Below are positions 1 to 6,119 of a stretch of 38,903 bases of DNA, one piece after another; the first letter of the stretch is position 1, and the number at the start of each line of letters is the position of its first letter. A model generated the notes under the pieces. It was not told where the DNA came from. It searched no databases and was given only the letters and a program-made list of their open reading frames with translations. Location of the stretch: contig CALXPW010000010.1 of the NCBI GenBank assembly GCA_944390365.1, forward strand, positions 1 to 38,903, read 5' to 3'. The position numbers and the translations under genes were made by a program. The DNA is from an uncultured Clostridia bacterium (GTDB taxonomy: Bacteria; Bacillota; Clostridia; TANB77; CAG-508).

Positions 1-48
1 TGACTTTTAATCAAAGGGTCCCGGGTTCGAATCCCGGACAGGCCACCA
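1..48 (+). tRNA. 3' part of tRNA-Lys(UUU), intact copy at attL (5' part lies outside the window)
   Basis: The sequence reads the anticodon loop CTTTTAA (anticodon TTT), the 3' anticodon strand, a T arm with the loop TTCGAAT between CCGGG and CCCGG, the 3' acceptor strand and an encoded CCA. The anticodon and loop context match tRNA-Lys(UUU). The acceptor and D arms would lie before base 1. The same 3' part recurs at the right end behind unrelated DNA, so this left copy should be the one joined to the true 5' half and therefore functional. Confidence 0.85.
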
Positions 49-53
49 TTTTA
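1..53 (+). repeat. attL core (53-bp direct repeat with attR)
   Basis: Bases 1-53 are identical to 38851-38903. The repeat covers the tRNA-Lys 3' half plus five bases beyond CCA. Tyrosine recombinases often integrate into the 3' end of a tRNA gene and carry a matching segment that restores it; the integrase gene is the first gene inside this repeat. The core may continue left of base 1, which cannot be seen. Confidence 0.9.
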
Positions 54-61
54 GTTAATTA

Positions 62-88
62 AAAAGCCTTGATTTTTAAGGCTTTTTT
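62..88. terminator. Bidirectional terminator between tRNA-Lys/attL and the integrase gene
   Basis: AAAGCCTT and AAGGCTTT form an 8-bp perfect stem around a seven-base loop, with T runs outside on both strands. On the plus strand it would end tRNA-Lys transcripts, on the minus strand integrase transcripts. It lies on the phage side of the repeat, so the phage supplies the terminator of the restored tRNA gene. Confidence 0.75.
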
Positions 89-163
89 CGTATTTTAAAG
101 AACTTTCTATAATTTTTAAAAAAGCAAACATATTTTCTGAATTTGGCTAAATTTGTCTAGGTC

Positions 164-181
164 GGTAACACGTTGGCAACA
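164..181 (+). promoter_or_regulatory. Putative integrase arm-type sites, left arm
   Basis: GGTAACA (164-170) and GGCAACA (175-181) are direct repeats starting 11 bp apart, one helical turn. The same two heptamers, in swapped order but with the same 11-bp step and orientation, lie near attR (38796-38813). This is the expected form of arm-type sites of a lambda-like integrase. No other role is apparent; binding is inferred. Confidence 0.55.
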
Positions 182-187
182 CATTTT

Positions 188-1309
188 TTAGTCAAACGAA
201 TTAATCGCTTCGACCTTTTGACTTGCTGTAATTTTTACATAGTGCTTTTCAGTAACATCACTAACATCATGACCTAATATCAATTTATAAATAAGTGGGT
301 CTACATCAGCATTATATAATTTAGTAGCAGTAGTAGAACGACAATCATAAGGTGTATGGTTCATATCAAGGTTGGACATTACTTCTTTAAACAAATCTAA
401 ATAATGTCTATATAGTAATGGTGTACCGTCTTTTTTTAGTATTAAATATTTATGTTTTAAATTATACCTTTTTTTGACCAATGGAAGTGTTTTATCATGA
501 ATAGGTATTTCTCTATCAATACCAGCATTTGTCTTTATACCACCCACCATTATGTGAGATTGTAGGTCTATCTTAGGTATTTCCATTTCTAATAATTCAG
601 TAGGCCTCATTCCACTATATAAATTTATCAATATAATATCTATAATGTTATTCGGGTCTATTTCGTGGTTTCCAAGGTTGTCCCAAAGTTTTTGAATCTC
701 CGCATCAGTAAATATTTTATGTTTTGTAGATTTTTCAGCACTTCCAACTTCTAATCTTTCTATGATTTGTTTGTCTAGCTTCATACCAAGATAATTGGCA
801 TGTTCGAATAACTGACCGCCTAATAATTTAATGTATTTTCTTGTTGTGTATCCTTGTTCGCAATTATCGATGATTTGTTGGAAGTCATTGCTACACAGTT
901 CTCCCATTTTTTTATTATGTAAGGCTTTACATTGGTTATTGTAAACTGAATCATAATTGGCGGCATAAGGCACTTTTTGATTTTTCTTGAGTTTTCCTTT
1001 TTGAGCAAGTTCTAAAAATCTTTTCTTTTTATATTCAGACCATAAAGTAAATAAATCGCTAAATCGTAAAGAATCTTCTTTAAGTTGATTTGGATTTTCA
1101 TGATATATTACTAATTGAGCATACGCATCATAGTAATCATCAGTATAGCCGAGTATTGGTCTTATTTCTTTTCCATATTCATCATAAGTAGATGGAGCGC
1201 GCATCATAAATGGTCTTCTTCTATTTTTACCTAAATAGGATATTGATCCAAACCCGTTTGGTAGTTTTAGCCTTTTCGGATTTTTTATTTTCTTTATATA
1301 GTTTTCCAC
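188..1309 (-). CDS. int: Tyrosine-type site-specific integrase
   Basis: This 373-residue protein is a tyrosine recombinase that would insert the phage into tRNA-Lys and take part in excision. The N-terminal ~75 residues resemble an arm-binding domain, followed by a SAM-like core-binding domain (~80-190) and the catalytic domain. Visible catalytic residues are R235 (SGMRPTE), K259 (GGIKT), R324 (YDCR), H347 (LGHD) and the nucleophile Y357 (EKHYVKI). The box II position usually held by His is Tyr321. It starts at GTG, with AAGGAG eight bases upstream; no ATG is better placed. It is the gene nearest attL and transcribed toward it, ending at the terminator at 62-88. No clear promoter of its own is seen, so it may be read through from the repressor transcript. 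Confidence 0.95.
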   Translation of the reverse strand: MENYIKKIKNPKRLKLPNGFGSISYLGKNRRRPFMMRAPSTYDEYGKEIRPILGYTDDYYDAYAQLVIYHENPNQLKEDSLRFSDLFTLWSEYKKKRFLELAQKGKLKKNQKVPYAANYDSVYNNQCKALHNKKMGELCSNDFQQIIDNCEQGYTTRKYIKLLGGQLFEHANYLGMKLDKQIIERLEVGSAEKSTKHKIFTDAEIQKLWDNLGNHEIDPNNIIDIILINLYSGMRPTELLEMEIPKIDLQSHIMVGGIKTNAGIDREIPIHDKTLPLVKKRYNLKHKYLILKKDGTPLLYRHYLDLFKEVMSNLDMNHTPYDCRSTTATKLYNADVDPLIYKLILGHDVSDVTEKHYVKITASQKVEAINSFD

Positions 1310-1321
1310 GTTATCAACTCC

Positions 1322-1350
1322 TTGTAAAATTTCGTTAAAAATGTTACAAT
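1322..1350 (+). promoter_or_regulatory. Rightward promoter with extended -10, for the small RNA at 1357-1446
   Basis: TTGTAA (1322-1327), a 17-bp spacer and TACAAT (1345-1350) preceded by TGT make a plausible sigma-A promoter with an extended -10. Transcription would start near 1357. It overlaps the leader of the integrase gene on the other strand. Confidence 0.5.
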
Positions 1351-1356
1351 TAGAGT

Positions 1357-1446
1357 ATCACAAAAGGACGTATCTCTTATGATACTTCTAATTGTGTTTG
1401 TTCTATTTTAGATGACCTTATCTTGGCGGAGGGGTCATCTTTTTTT
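1357..1446 (+). ncRNA. Candidate small RNA between integrase and the membrane peptide gene
   Basis: A promoter at 1322-1350 and an intrinsic terminator at 1410-1446 define a transcript of about 90 nt with no gene of normal size. Arms at 1347-1360 and 1380-1394 are inverted repeats with one bulged base; part of the left arm lies before the predicted start. The RNA contains a ten-codon reading frame (1379-1411, MILLIVFVLF) with AAAGGA ten bases upstream, so it could be a leader or a very short hydrophobic peptide gene. It is antisense to any transcript running from the repressor operon into int. The function is unknown. Confidence 0.4.
1410..1446 (+). terminator. Intrinsic terminator, plus strand
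   Basis: AGATGACC (1410-1417) pairs with GGTCATCT (1433-1440) and is followed by six T's. There is no T run on the other strand, so it acts only on rightward transcripts. No ordinary gene precedes it on that strand, which is the main reason for proposing a small RNA here. Confidence 0.75.
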
Positions 1447-1624
1447 ATTTGTTTTGTTTTTGAATAATTGAATACATATATATGTCATATAAAATAAACC
1501 ATATTAACCAAAAAACATAATTGTCAATTTTTTCGTAATTTGTGACGATATATAAAGGAGCAATCATAGTTAGGATTGCAACTATTTGCCCTAGATTAAA
1601 AATATTTTTTTTAATTTTGTTCAT
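1445..1624 (-). CDS. Small membrane protein with two predicted helices, co-transcribed with the repressor
   Basis: A 59-residue frame starts one base after the repressor stop codon; its Shine-Dalgarno AGGAG lies within the last repressor codons. Two hydrophobic stretches (about residues 9-28 and 35-53) are separated by a charged turn, suggesting a two-pass membrane peptide with short basic ends. Being linked to the repressor, it would be made in the lysogen. That position is typical of immunity or superinfection-exclusion genes, but this is inferred from place alone and no family is recognised. Confidence 0.6.
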   Translation of the reverse strand: MNKIKKNIFNLGQIVAILTMIAPLYIVTNYEKIDNYVFWLIWFILYDIYMYSIIQKQNK

Positions 1625-1625
1625 A

Positions 1626-2324
1626 TTATAAATCTCCTATATGCCTTTTGGCCACACCAATTATTTCGACTGGCAGGTCTTTTATTTCTTCATTTGTATA
1701 AAATGTAGTTTTAAAACCGCTAGAATTGTGTTCATTTAAAGGGGATAACAATATTCCATTTGGTTGGATTTCAACCTTTTTAAATGTTGCATCAAACCCA
1801 TTAACTTTCACACAACATAATTGTCCAGAATCACATGTTGGCGTTTTTAAAAAAATTACAATGTCATTATTTTTAAATTGTGGTTCCATGCTATCACCAG
1901 TTAAACGTAGAGCAAAATATTCTTTTCCACCGCGAGCCCAAGATTTTGGAATTTCTTCATAATCTTCTGTGTATGTATCTTCTATTGCTTCAAATGGAAT
2001 GCCAGCAGGGATTTTACCTAGTACTGGTACTTTTACTACATCTCTTTCTAATTTTGTTTTATCTAAATTTGTATGTTCAGAAAGATTTAATTCTTCAAGT
2101 TTTACGTCACCTGATCGTATTAGCAAATCATTAATTGACATACCCATAGCTTTAGCTATTTTTTTTAATGTTTCAATTGTTACTCTTACAGGCTTTCCTG
2201 TTCTAGGGTCTACTCCTTTTTCTATACTATCTAAATGAGTGTGACTAATCCCACATTTTTCGGCAAAATCCCTTAAAGACATATCACCTCTATATTTTTT
2301 TATAAAGTTGCCTATGTAATTCAT
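1626..2324 (-). CDS. CI/LexA-like prophage repressor (HTH plus S24 peptidase)
   Basis: This 232-residue protein keeps the prophage silent and is built for RecA-stimulated self-cleavage. Residues ~5-70 form an XRE-type helix-turn-helix; ~95-230 form an S24 peptidase domain. Visible are the Ala107-Gly108 cleavage site (KIPAGIP), Ser145 (TGDSMEP) and Lys182 (TFKKV), 37 residues apart as in LexA. The start was placed at the ATG after GAAAGGAG, giving MNYIGNF; an upstream in-frame extension lacks such a site. It is divergent from the Cro-like gene across a shared operator region, and its own -10 lies in the perfect palindrome at 2347-2368, which points to autoregulation. DNA damage would be the natural inducer. 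Confidence 0.92.
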   Translation of the reverse strand: MNYIGNFIKKYRGDMSLRDFAEKCGISHTHLDSIEKGVDPRTGKPVRVTIETLKKIAKAMGMSINDLLIRSGDVKLEELNLSEHTNLDKTKLERDVVKVPVLGKIPAGIPFEAIEDTYTEDYEEIPKSWARGGKEYFALRLTGDSMEPQFKNNDIVIFLKTPTCDSGQLCCVKVNGFDATFKKVEIQPNGILLSPLNEHNSSGFKTTFYTNEEIKDLPVEIIGVAKRHIGDL

Positions 2325-2346
2325 GCATGACACTCCTTTCAAAAAC

Positions 2347-2375
2347 ATTGTAAACCAAACTTTACAATAAAGCAA
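2347..2375 (-). promoter_or_regulatory. Repressor promoter and palindromic operator
   Basis: ATTGTAAA and TTTACAAT (2347-2354 and 2361-2368) form a perfect inverted repeat with a six-base centre. On the minus strand TACAAT (2352-2347) is a good -10, and TTGCTT (2375-2370) stands 17 bp upstream as a weak -35. The operator thus covers the -10 and much of the spacer of the repressor promoter. Half sites similar to TTTACA recur at 2394-2400 and 2436-2441, around the opposing promoter. Confidence 0.7.
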
Positions 2376-2406
2376 TAAAAAAAATATATTTTTTTGTAAA
2401 TCATGC

Positions 2407-2435
2407 TTGACAAAAACATCTGTGTAGTGTATGCT
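2407..2435 (+). promoter_or_regulatory. Early rightward promoter (P-R-like)
   Basis: TTGACA (2407-2412), a 17-bp spacer and TATGCT (2430-2435) form a strong sigma-A promoter pointing into the Cro-like gene. It is flanked by TGTAAA (2395-2400) and TTTACA (2436-2441), half sites of the repressor palindrome, so it should be repressed in the lysogen. The transcript has a strong GAGGAGG site before the ATG at 2456. Confidence 0.75.
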
Positions 2436-2455
2436 TTACATAGAGGAGGTAAAAA

Positions 2456-2683
2456 ATGGAAAATTTATTAAAGAAAAAAAGAGAAGAATTAGAACTTACT
2501 CAAGAACAGTTATCAAAAATTTCTAATGTTTCTAGACAAACAATATCACTTATAGAAAATAATGCTATTGATAACATCGAGAGCAAAACTATGCTTAAAT
2601 TAGCAACAGCATTAAGATGTGATGTTGGGGATATTTTTTTTAGAGAAAATGTTGTGTTAACACAACAAAACATAAATAATTAA
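2456..2683 (+). CDS. Cro-like XRE-family transcriptional regulator
   Basis: This 75-residue protein is a single helix-turn-helix domain of the XRE type: residues 15-35 (ELTQEQLSKISNVSRQTI) are the recognition unit, followed by SLIENN and the helix ending GDIFF. It is the first gene of the rightward operon, divergent from the CI-like repressor and sharing its operator region, which is the position of Cro. It probably shuts down the repressor promoter after induction. The short tail after residue 65 has no recognised domain. Confidence 0.85.
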   Translation: MENLLKKKREELELTQEQLSKISNVSRQTISLIENNAIDNIESKTMLKLATALRCDVGDIFFRENVVLTQQNINN

Positions 2684-2698
2684 AAAGAAGGTGAGTAA

Positions 2699-2926
2699 AT
2701 GAATGAGGTATCAATATCGCCGGAGGTAGCCGGGAAGATAATTAATAAATCAGCACAGTTCATCAGAATAGGCTTACAAAATAAAAGGCTACCTTTTGGT
2801 ACGGCGGTAAAAATTAGTTCACATTGGACATATCATATAAGTCCTAAACTATTAGCCGAATACATAGGCGAAGATAATTTGAAGAAATATTTAGAAAGGG
2901 GTGATGAAGATGTTAAAGAGAATTAA
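2699..2926 (+). CDS. Small DNA-binding protein, excisionase/MerR-like
   Basis: The 75-residue sequence begins with an ISPEVAGKIINKSAQFIRIG segment like the winged helix of excisionase and phage DNA-binding proteins, followed by a basic stretch (LQNKRLPFGTAVKI) that could be the wing. It lies just after the Cro-like gene and overlaps the next small frame. Such proteins direct excision or regulate early genes; which applies here cannot be told. The start is the ATG after GAAGGTGAG. Confidence 0.65.
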   Translation: MNEVSISPEVAGKIINKSAQFIRIGLQNKRLPFGTAVKISSHWTYHISPKLLAEYIGEDNLKKYLERGDEDVKEN

Positions 2927-3056
2927 GTATTACTTACCAATGATTGCATTAGTAGTAATGATACTTGGAGTTAGTTATTTATCAGCATTAGACGAAAAAA
3001 AGACCGCAGAGATGGACGCCTCACACGGTCAAACAATCTATGAATTAAATAAATAA
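2910..3056 (+). CDS. Small single-pass membrane protein (48 aa)
   Basis: The frame starts within the end of the preceding gene, with AAGGGG seven bases upstream. After a basic start (MLKRIKYY) comes one hydrophobic helix (about residues 9-26) and a polar tail with DEKKTAEMD. It looks like a real membrane peptide of the early operon; no family is recognised. Confidence 0.5.
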   Translation: MLKRIKYYLPMIALVVMILGVSYLSALDEKKTAEMDASHGQTIYELNK

Positions 3057-3108
3057 TTCGGTTAGATTATAGCACTAATCGGAAAATAAAGCAAATTGGG
3101 AGGTATGT

Positions 3109-3249
3109 ATGAAAAAAATAAAATATATTGAAGAAAACAAGTTAACTGGTGGTATCGAATATTTAGAACTAACAGAAATTATTAAAAGACTTATTGATCT
3201 TTATAAAAACAGAAAAATTGAGTATATAAACATCAAATATAAAAAATAG
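3109..3249 (+). CDS. Small hypothetical protein (46 aa)
   Basis: A short basic frame, preceded by GGGAGG and ending just before a stem-loop shared with the convergent Cas2-like gene. It is rich in Lys and Ile with a helical centre (ELTEIIKRLIDLYKNRK). Support is the ribosome site and tight fit; no family is recognised. Confidence 0.45.
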   Translation: MKKIKYIEENKLTGGIEYLELTEIIKRLIDLYKNRKIEYINIKYKK

Positions 3250-3266
3250 TATCCGAAGATACTATT
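3240..3266 (-). terminator. Terminator of the Cas2-like gene with a UUCG tetraloop
   Basis: AATAGTATC and GATACTATT form a 9-bp perfect stem closing a four-base loop that reads TTCG on the minus strand, the unusually stable C(UUCG)G tetraloop. On that strand it runs into a T tract (complement of 3241-3246). It overlaps the stop codon of the gene and gives the minus-strand unit its own end. Confidence 0.8.
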
Positions 3267-3534
3267 ATAAATTGTTTTTTAACCAGTCAGTTAAATCTGA
3301 TGATAAATTAGACCAAGCAGCAACACCAGTCAATTGAGCAACAAATAACTTGTCATTAGTGTCGATATATTTCTTTAAATGATTTCTAATTTCGGTTGAC
3401 GTTTTGCTGGAACGAATAACCCATAACGATTCATTTATGTGTGCCCAAGTACCATAAGTTTTGATTGCTTCACTAATTTTATCGTAATCACGATTTGGAC
3501 CGATTAAATCGTAAGAAATAACAAAACTTGATAT
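3265..3534 (-). CDS. Cas2/SinR-like protein, with an apparent AUA start
   Basis: An 89-codon frame on the opposite strand to all surrounding genes reads FVISYDLIGPNRDYDKI near its start, then YGTWAHINESLWVI, NDKLFVAQLTG and a final DWLKNNL. This is the pattern of the small ferredoxin-like family often labelled SinR family or Cas2-like. Cas2 proteins are related to VapD-type RNases, so a nuclease role is possible but unproven. There is no in-frame ATG, GTG or TTG near the front: an AGGAGG site stands eight bases before ATA, which fits exactly where the family begins. An ATG nearer the ribosome site is in another frame and stops after 17 codons. Either AUA is used or the start has mutated. It has its own promoter (3561-3569) and terminator, the form of a lysogenically expressed moron. 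Confidence 0.75.
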   Translation of the reverse strand: MSSFVISYDLIGPNRDYDKISEAIKTYGTWAHINESLWVIRSSKTSTEIRNHLKKYIDTNDKLFVAQLTGVAAWSNLSSDLTDWLKNNL

Positions 3535-3560
3535 AAAACATACCTCCTTTCTAAGGAGAT

Positions 3561-3569
3561 ATTATAACA
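3561..3569 (-). promoter_or_regulatory. Extended -10 promoter of the Cas2-like gene
   Basis: On the minus strand TGTTATAAT gives a consensus TATAAT with the TG extension. The -35 region is weak, as is usual with an extended -10. Transcription would start near 3554, just before the AGGAGG site. The plus-strand DnaD gene begins only about 20 bp to the right. Confidence 0.6.
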
Positions 3570-3587
3570 CAGAAATAGGGGTGAAAC

Positions 3588-4226
3588 ATGGTTAATAGTT
3601 TTACGATTTATAAAGAGTATTACGAGCTAATAACGTTGCTGTCTGAAAAAGAACAACAAGAATTATTATTAGCTATTACTAGATATATGTTTGAAGATAT
3701 AGAACCAACTTTAAACAATAAACAGACAAAAATATTTAATAACTTAAAAAGGCCTTTGGATAAAAGTAAAGAACAATCCAAAAGAAAACGAAATAAAAAC
3801 CAAACAGAAACCAAAAAAGAACCAAAAGAAAACCATAGCAGTAACCAAGCAGAAACACATCAAGATGTTCCTGTTACTGTTAATGTAAATGTTAATGTTA
3901 AAGATAGTTATAGTTATTTAGAAGAACAATTCTGTAGAACTTTATCACCTGTAGAGTACAAACTTATATCAAAATGGCGTTCGTGGTTTACTGATGACAT
4001 TATCAATTATGCGATAGATAAAACTATCAGAAATGGAGCAAGGGCTTTATCGTACACAGAGGCTATTATTAACTCGTGGCATGACAAAGGTTTTAAAACT
4101 TTACATGAGTGTAAATTAGAAAATAAAGAGGACAAGCCTGAGTGGTTTAACAAACGAATTGAAGAAGAAAAAGCAACCGATGAAGAAGTAAAAAAAATGG
4201 AGGACTTATTGAATGAGTACAAGTAA
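3588..4226 (+). CDS. DnaD-domain replication protein
   Basis: The 212-residue protein has an N-terminal ~70-residue helical segment of the DUF6291 kind (SFTIYKEYYELITLLSEKEQ), a basic Lys/Gln-rich linker (~70-100), and a C-terminal DnaD-like domain (~105-180) with EEQFCRTLSPVEY, AIDKTIRNGARALSYTEAII and W motifs. DnaD-type proteins help open the origin and load the host helicase. It is the first gene of the main rightward operon, and no polymerase or full helicase follows, so the phage must use host replication enzymes. The short frame after it (4213) sits where a helicase loader gene is often found. Confidence 0.8.
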   Translation: MVNSFTIYKEYYELITLLSEKEQQELLLAITRYMFEDIEPTLNNKQTKIFNNLKRPLDKSKEQSKRKRNKNQTETKKEPKENHSSNQAETHQDVPVTVNVNVNVKDSYSYLEEQFCRTLSPVEYKLISKWRSWFTDDIINYAIDKTIRNGARALSYTEAIINSWHDKGFKTLHECKLENKEDKPEWFNKRIEEEKATDEEVKKMEDLLNEYK

Positions 4227-4368
4227 GTTTAAAAGATTAATCGCAACAGAAGATTATCAAAGGATAATCGGTTTATATACGCATTGGAAAATTAATCTAA
4301 CAGATAAACAATTAAATCGAGTATTAAAACTAAAAAACAAGAAGGAAGGGGAACAATGGAAAGTTTAA
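4213..4368 (+). CDS. Small hypothetical protein (51 aa)
   Basis: This frame overlaps the end of the DnaD gene by 14 bases and the start of the next gene by 13, suggesting translational coupling. The GGAGGACTTATTG upstream supplies a ribosome site. It is basic and mostly helical (TEDYQRIIGLYTHWKINLT). No family is recognised. Confidence 0.55.
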   Translation: MSTSKFKRLIATEDYQRIIGLYTHWKINLTDKQLNRVLKLKNKKEGEQWKV

Positions 4369-4664
4369 TATACAACTACCTAATCGCTAATTGTGTTGGA
4401 TATGACAATAGAGTTAAGGCTAAAACAATCATGCGAAAATTTGATATTAAAGACCACAAAACATTTAGAAGTTATATTCAGTCAATTAGGGAAGATTACC
4501 AATATCCAAGACTAATTGGAAGTGAAGCAGGAAAAAGTGGCGGCTACTGGATAATTGCAAATAAACAAGAATTTGAAGAAACAGTACACCACTTATATGC
4601 AAGAGCAGTTGAAATGAAGAATAACTGCAAAATTATGGAGAAAAAATGGGAAAGGGAGAACTGA
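4356..4664 (+). CDS. Phage winged-helix-like protein (102 aa)
   Basis: Residues 1-75 resemble a small winged helix: YNYLIANCVGYDNRVKAKTI, then a helix DHKTFRSYIQSIRED and the hairpin GGYWIIAN. The GGYWI ending is typical of the wing in phage proteins near replication genes. The C-terminal ~30 residues are helical and charged. It probably binds DNA, but the target is unknown. GAAGGAAGGGG precedes the ATG. Confidence 0.5.
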   Translation: MESLIYNYLIANCVGYDNRVKAKTIMRKFDIKDHKTFRSYIQSIREDYQYPRLIGSEAGKSGGYWIIANKQEFEETVHHLYARAVEMKNNCKIMEKKWEREN

Positions 4665-4665
4665 T

Positions 4666-5226
4666 ATGGAAGAAAATAAAATAACGTTCGAAGATATACA
4701 AAAAGCAAATGAAACAATAAAAACTACTGACATTAAGGGTAAAGAATATGCCGAAGTTAATCAAAGAATAAAGGCTTATAGAATGGTTTACCCAAATGGA
4801 ATGATTAAACCTGAAATTAAAAGTTTAAAAGATGGCGTGTGTATTTTTAGAGCAGAGGTAACAAACGATAATGGAGATGTTATTGGCGTTGGACATGCTT
4901 CTGAAAAAGAAAATAGTACGTTTATAAACAAAACTTCATATATCGAAAACTGTGAAACATCAGCTGTCGGTCGTGCTTTAGGTATGGCTGGATTTGGAAT
5001 AGATACAAGTGTAGCAAGTGCAGAAGAAGTGGCTAATGCTATTGAAAACCAAAAAGAAGACAAAAAAGTTATTTTAGCAACTGAAAAACAAATAGAGATG
5101 TTAGAAAAACTGATGAACAATGAACAGAAAATAGAAGCATGTAAGTTGGTTAACAAAAATAATTTAAACGAATTTACGATACAAGAGGCTAGTAGCTTAA
5201 TTAAAAAATTGAAAGGTGGAAATTAA
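4666..5226 (+). CDS. Predicted single-strand annealing protein, Rad52/Sak-like
   Basis: This 186-residue protein would pair complementary single strands during phage recombination. The core motif is SYIENCETSAVGRALGMAGF (~100-119), preceded by INQRIKA-type and GVCIFRAEV segments; this CETSAVGRALG signature occurs in Rad52-like phage proteins (Sak/DUF1071 relatives). The C-terminal part (~140-186) is helical and resembles the small tails that follow such domains. Its neighbours are a PD-(D/E)XK nuclease and SSB, the standard annealase-exonuclease-SSB set. The exact superfamily is assigned from motif memory and could be wrong. Confidence 0.65.
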   Translation: MEENKITFEDIQKANETIKTTDIKGKEYAEVNQRIKAYRMVYPNGMIKPEIKSLKDGVCIFRAEVTNDNGDVIGVGHASEKENSTFINKTSYIENCETSAVGRALGMAGFGIDTSVASAEEVANAIENQKEDKKVILATEKQIEMLEKLMNNEQKIEACKLVNKNNLNEFTIQEASSLIKKLKGGN

Positions 5227-5227
5227 A

Positions 5228-5545
5228 ATGAATGAATTAGTAAAAGTTGAAAACGGAAAAATTGAAGTAGCAAAGGAAATAGTAAAACAAATAGTAGACT
5301 TCCAAAAAGTAAAACTTGAAATGGACCTAAAAGAAAAAGAACTAAAAAAAGTGCTTAAAGAAAAAATGGAACAATGCGGAATAACCAAATGGACAACTGA
5401 TGGACTATGTGCAACTATCACATCAGCTAGTACAAGAACTACACTTGATAGTAAAAGGCTTAAAGAAGAATTACCAGGTATTTATAACGCGTACTCTAAA
5501 ACATCAAACGTGTCTAGTTCGATAAGATTAATCATCGGAGAGTAA
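5228..5545 (+). CDS. Hypothetical recombination-module protein (105 aa)
   Basis: The first ~60 residues form a strongly charged helix or coiled coil (VKLEMDLKEKELKKVLKEK), followed by a compact C-terminal part with repeated Thr/Ser. Its place between the annealing protein and nuclease suggests an accessory or host-nuclease-inhibitor role, as Gam-type proteins have at this place, but no motif proves it. The ATG at 5228 follows AAAGGTGG and was preferred over an in-frame GTG inside that site. Confidence 0.55.
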   Translation: MNELVKVENGKIEVAKEIVKQIVDFQKVKLEMDLKEKELKKVLKEKMEQCGITKWTTDGLCATITSASTRTTLDSKRLKEELPGIYNAYSKTSNVSSSIRLIIGE

Positions 5546-5546
5546 C

Positions 5547-6119
5547 ATGGTTGAGTTTATTGAAGATGGACATATTTATTTGGTAGATGGAGTGATAACA
5601 CCCAGTGTATCAGACATACTTAACTTCATCTTTCCCAATAAATATTCAAATGTGCCAAGGCAGATACTAAACTCTAAAGCTGAATATGGAAGTAGAGTAC
5701 ATGAAGCAATAGAGTATTTAGAGAAAGGCAACGAATTACCACAACTAAACTACTTGCAAGAGGCAAGTATTAGCCAGTATAAAACCTTAAAATCAGAAAA
5801 CAAGATAGAAGTAATTGAACAAGAAAAAATGGTCAATTATGGAAATCATTACTGTGGTAGATTCGACATGATAGCGTACGTTAATGGAGCTTATAGTCTT
5901 TGTGATATTAAAACAACAGCTAAGCTTGATAAAGAGAGTTTATCATGGCAACTAAGTTATTATGCTTTGGCACATAACCCTAATAAATACGAAACTGAGT
6001 TTGAAAAGTTTTACGCAATATGGCTACCAAAAAGAGAACTTGGAGAAGTAGTTGAAATAGAAAGAAAACCTAAAGAAGAACTTTTAAAAATTTTAAAGAA
6101 ATTTGAGGAGGAAAGATAA
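5547..6119 (+). CDS. PD-(D/E)XK nuclease, Cas4/AddB-like exonuclease
   Basis: At 190 residues this is a single nuclease domain. Visible motifs are GSRVHEAIEY with H52, GRFDMIA with D107, LCDIKTT with D120 and K122, and SWQLSYYALA with Q135: the H...D...(D/E)xK...Q series of RecB/Cas4-type exonucleases. It probably resects DNA ends to give single strands for the annealing protein two genes upstream, with SSB directly downstream. No Cys cluster of true Cas4 proteins is seen. Its ATG follows a GGAG site and is separated by one base from the preceding stop. Confidence 0.85.
   Translation: MVEFIEDGHIYLVDGVITPSVSDILNFIFPNKYSNVPRQILNSKAEYGSRVHEAIEYLEKGNELPQLNYLQEASISQYKTLKSENKIEVIEQEKMVNYGNHYCGRFDMIAYVNGAYSLCDIKTTAKLDKESLSWQLSYYALAHNPNKYETEFEKFYAIWLPKRELGEVVEIERKPKEELLKILKKFEEER

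Noticed and set aside
2325..2375. Upstream extension of the repressor by 17 codons
   Set aside because: The extension runs through the operator and promoter, and the later ATG has a proper GAAAGGAG site.
3265..3534. Cas2-like gene as a sign of a CRISPR-Cas system
   Set aside because: No repeat-spacer array and no cas1 or effector gene are present; the gene stands alone with its own promoter and terminator.
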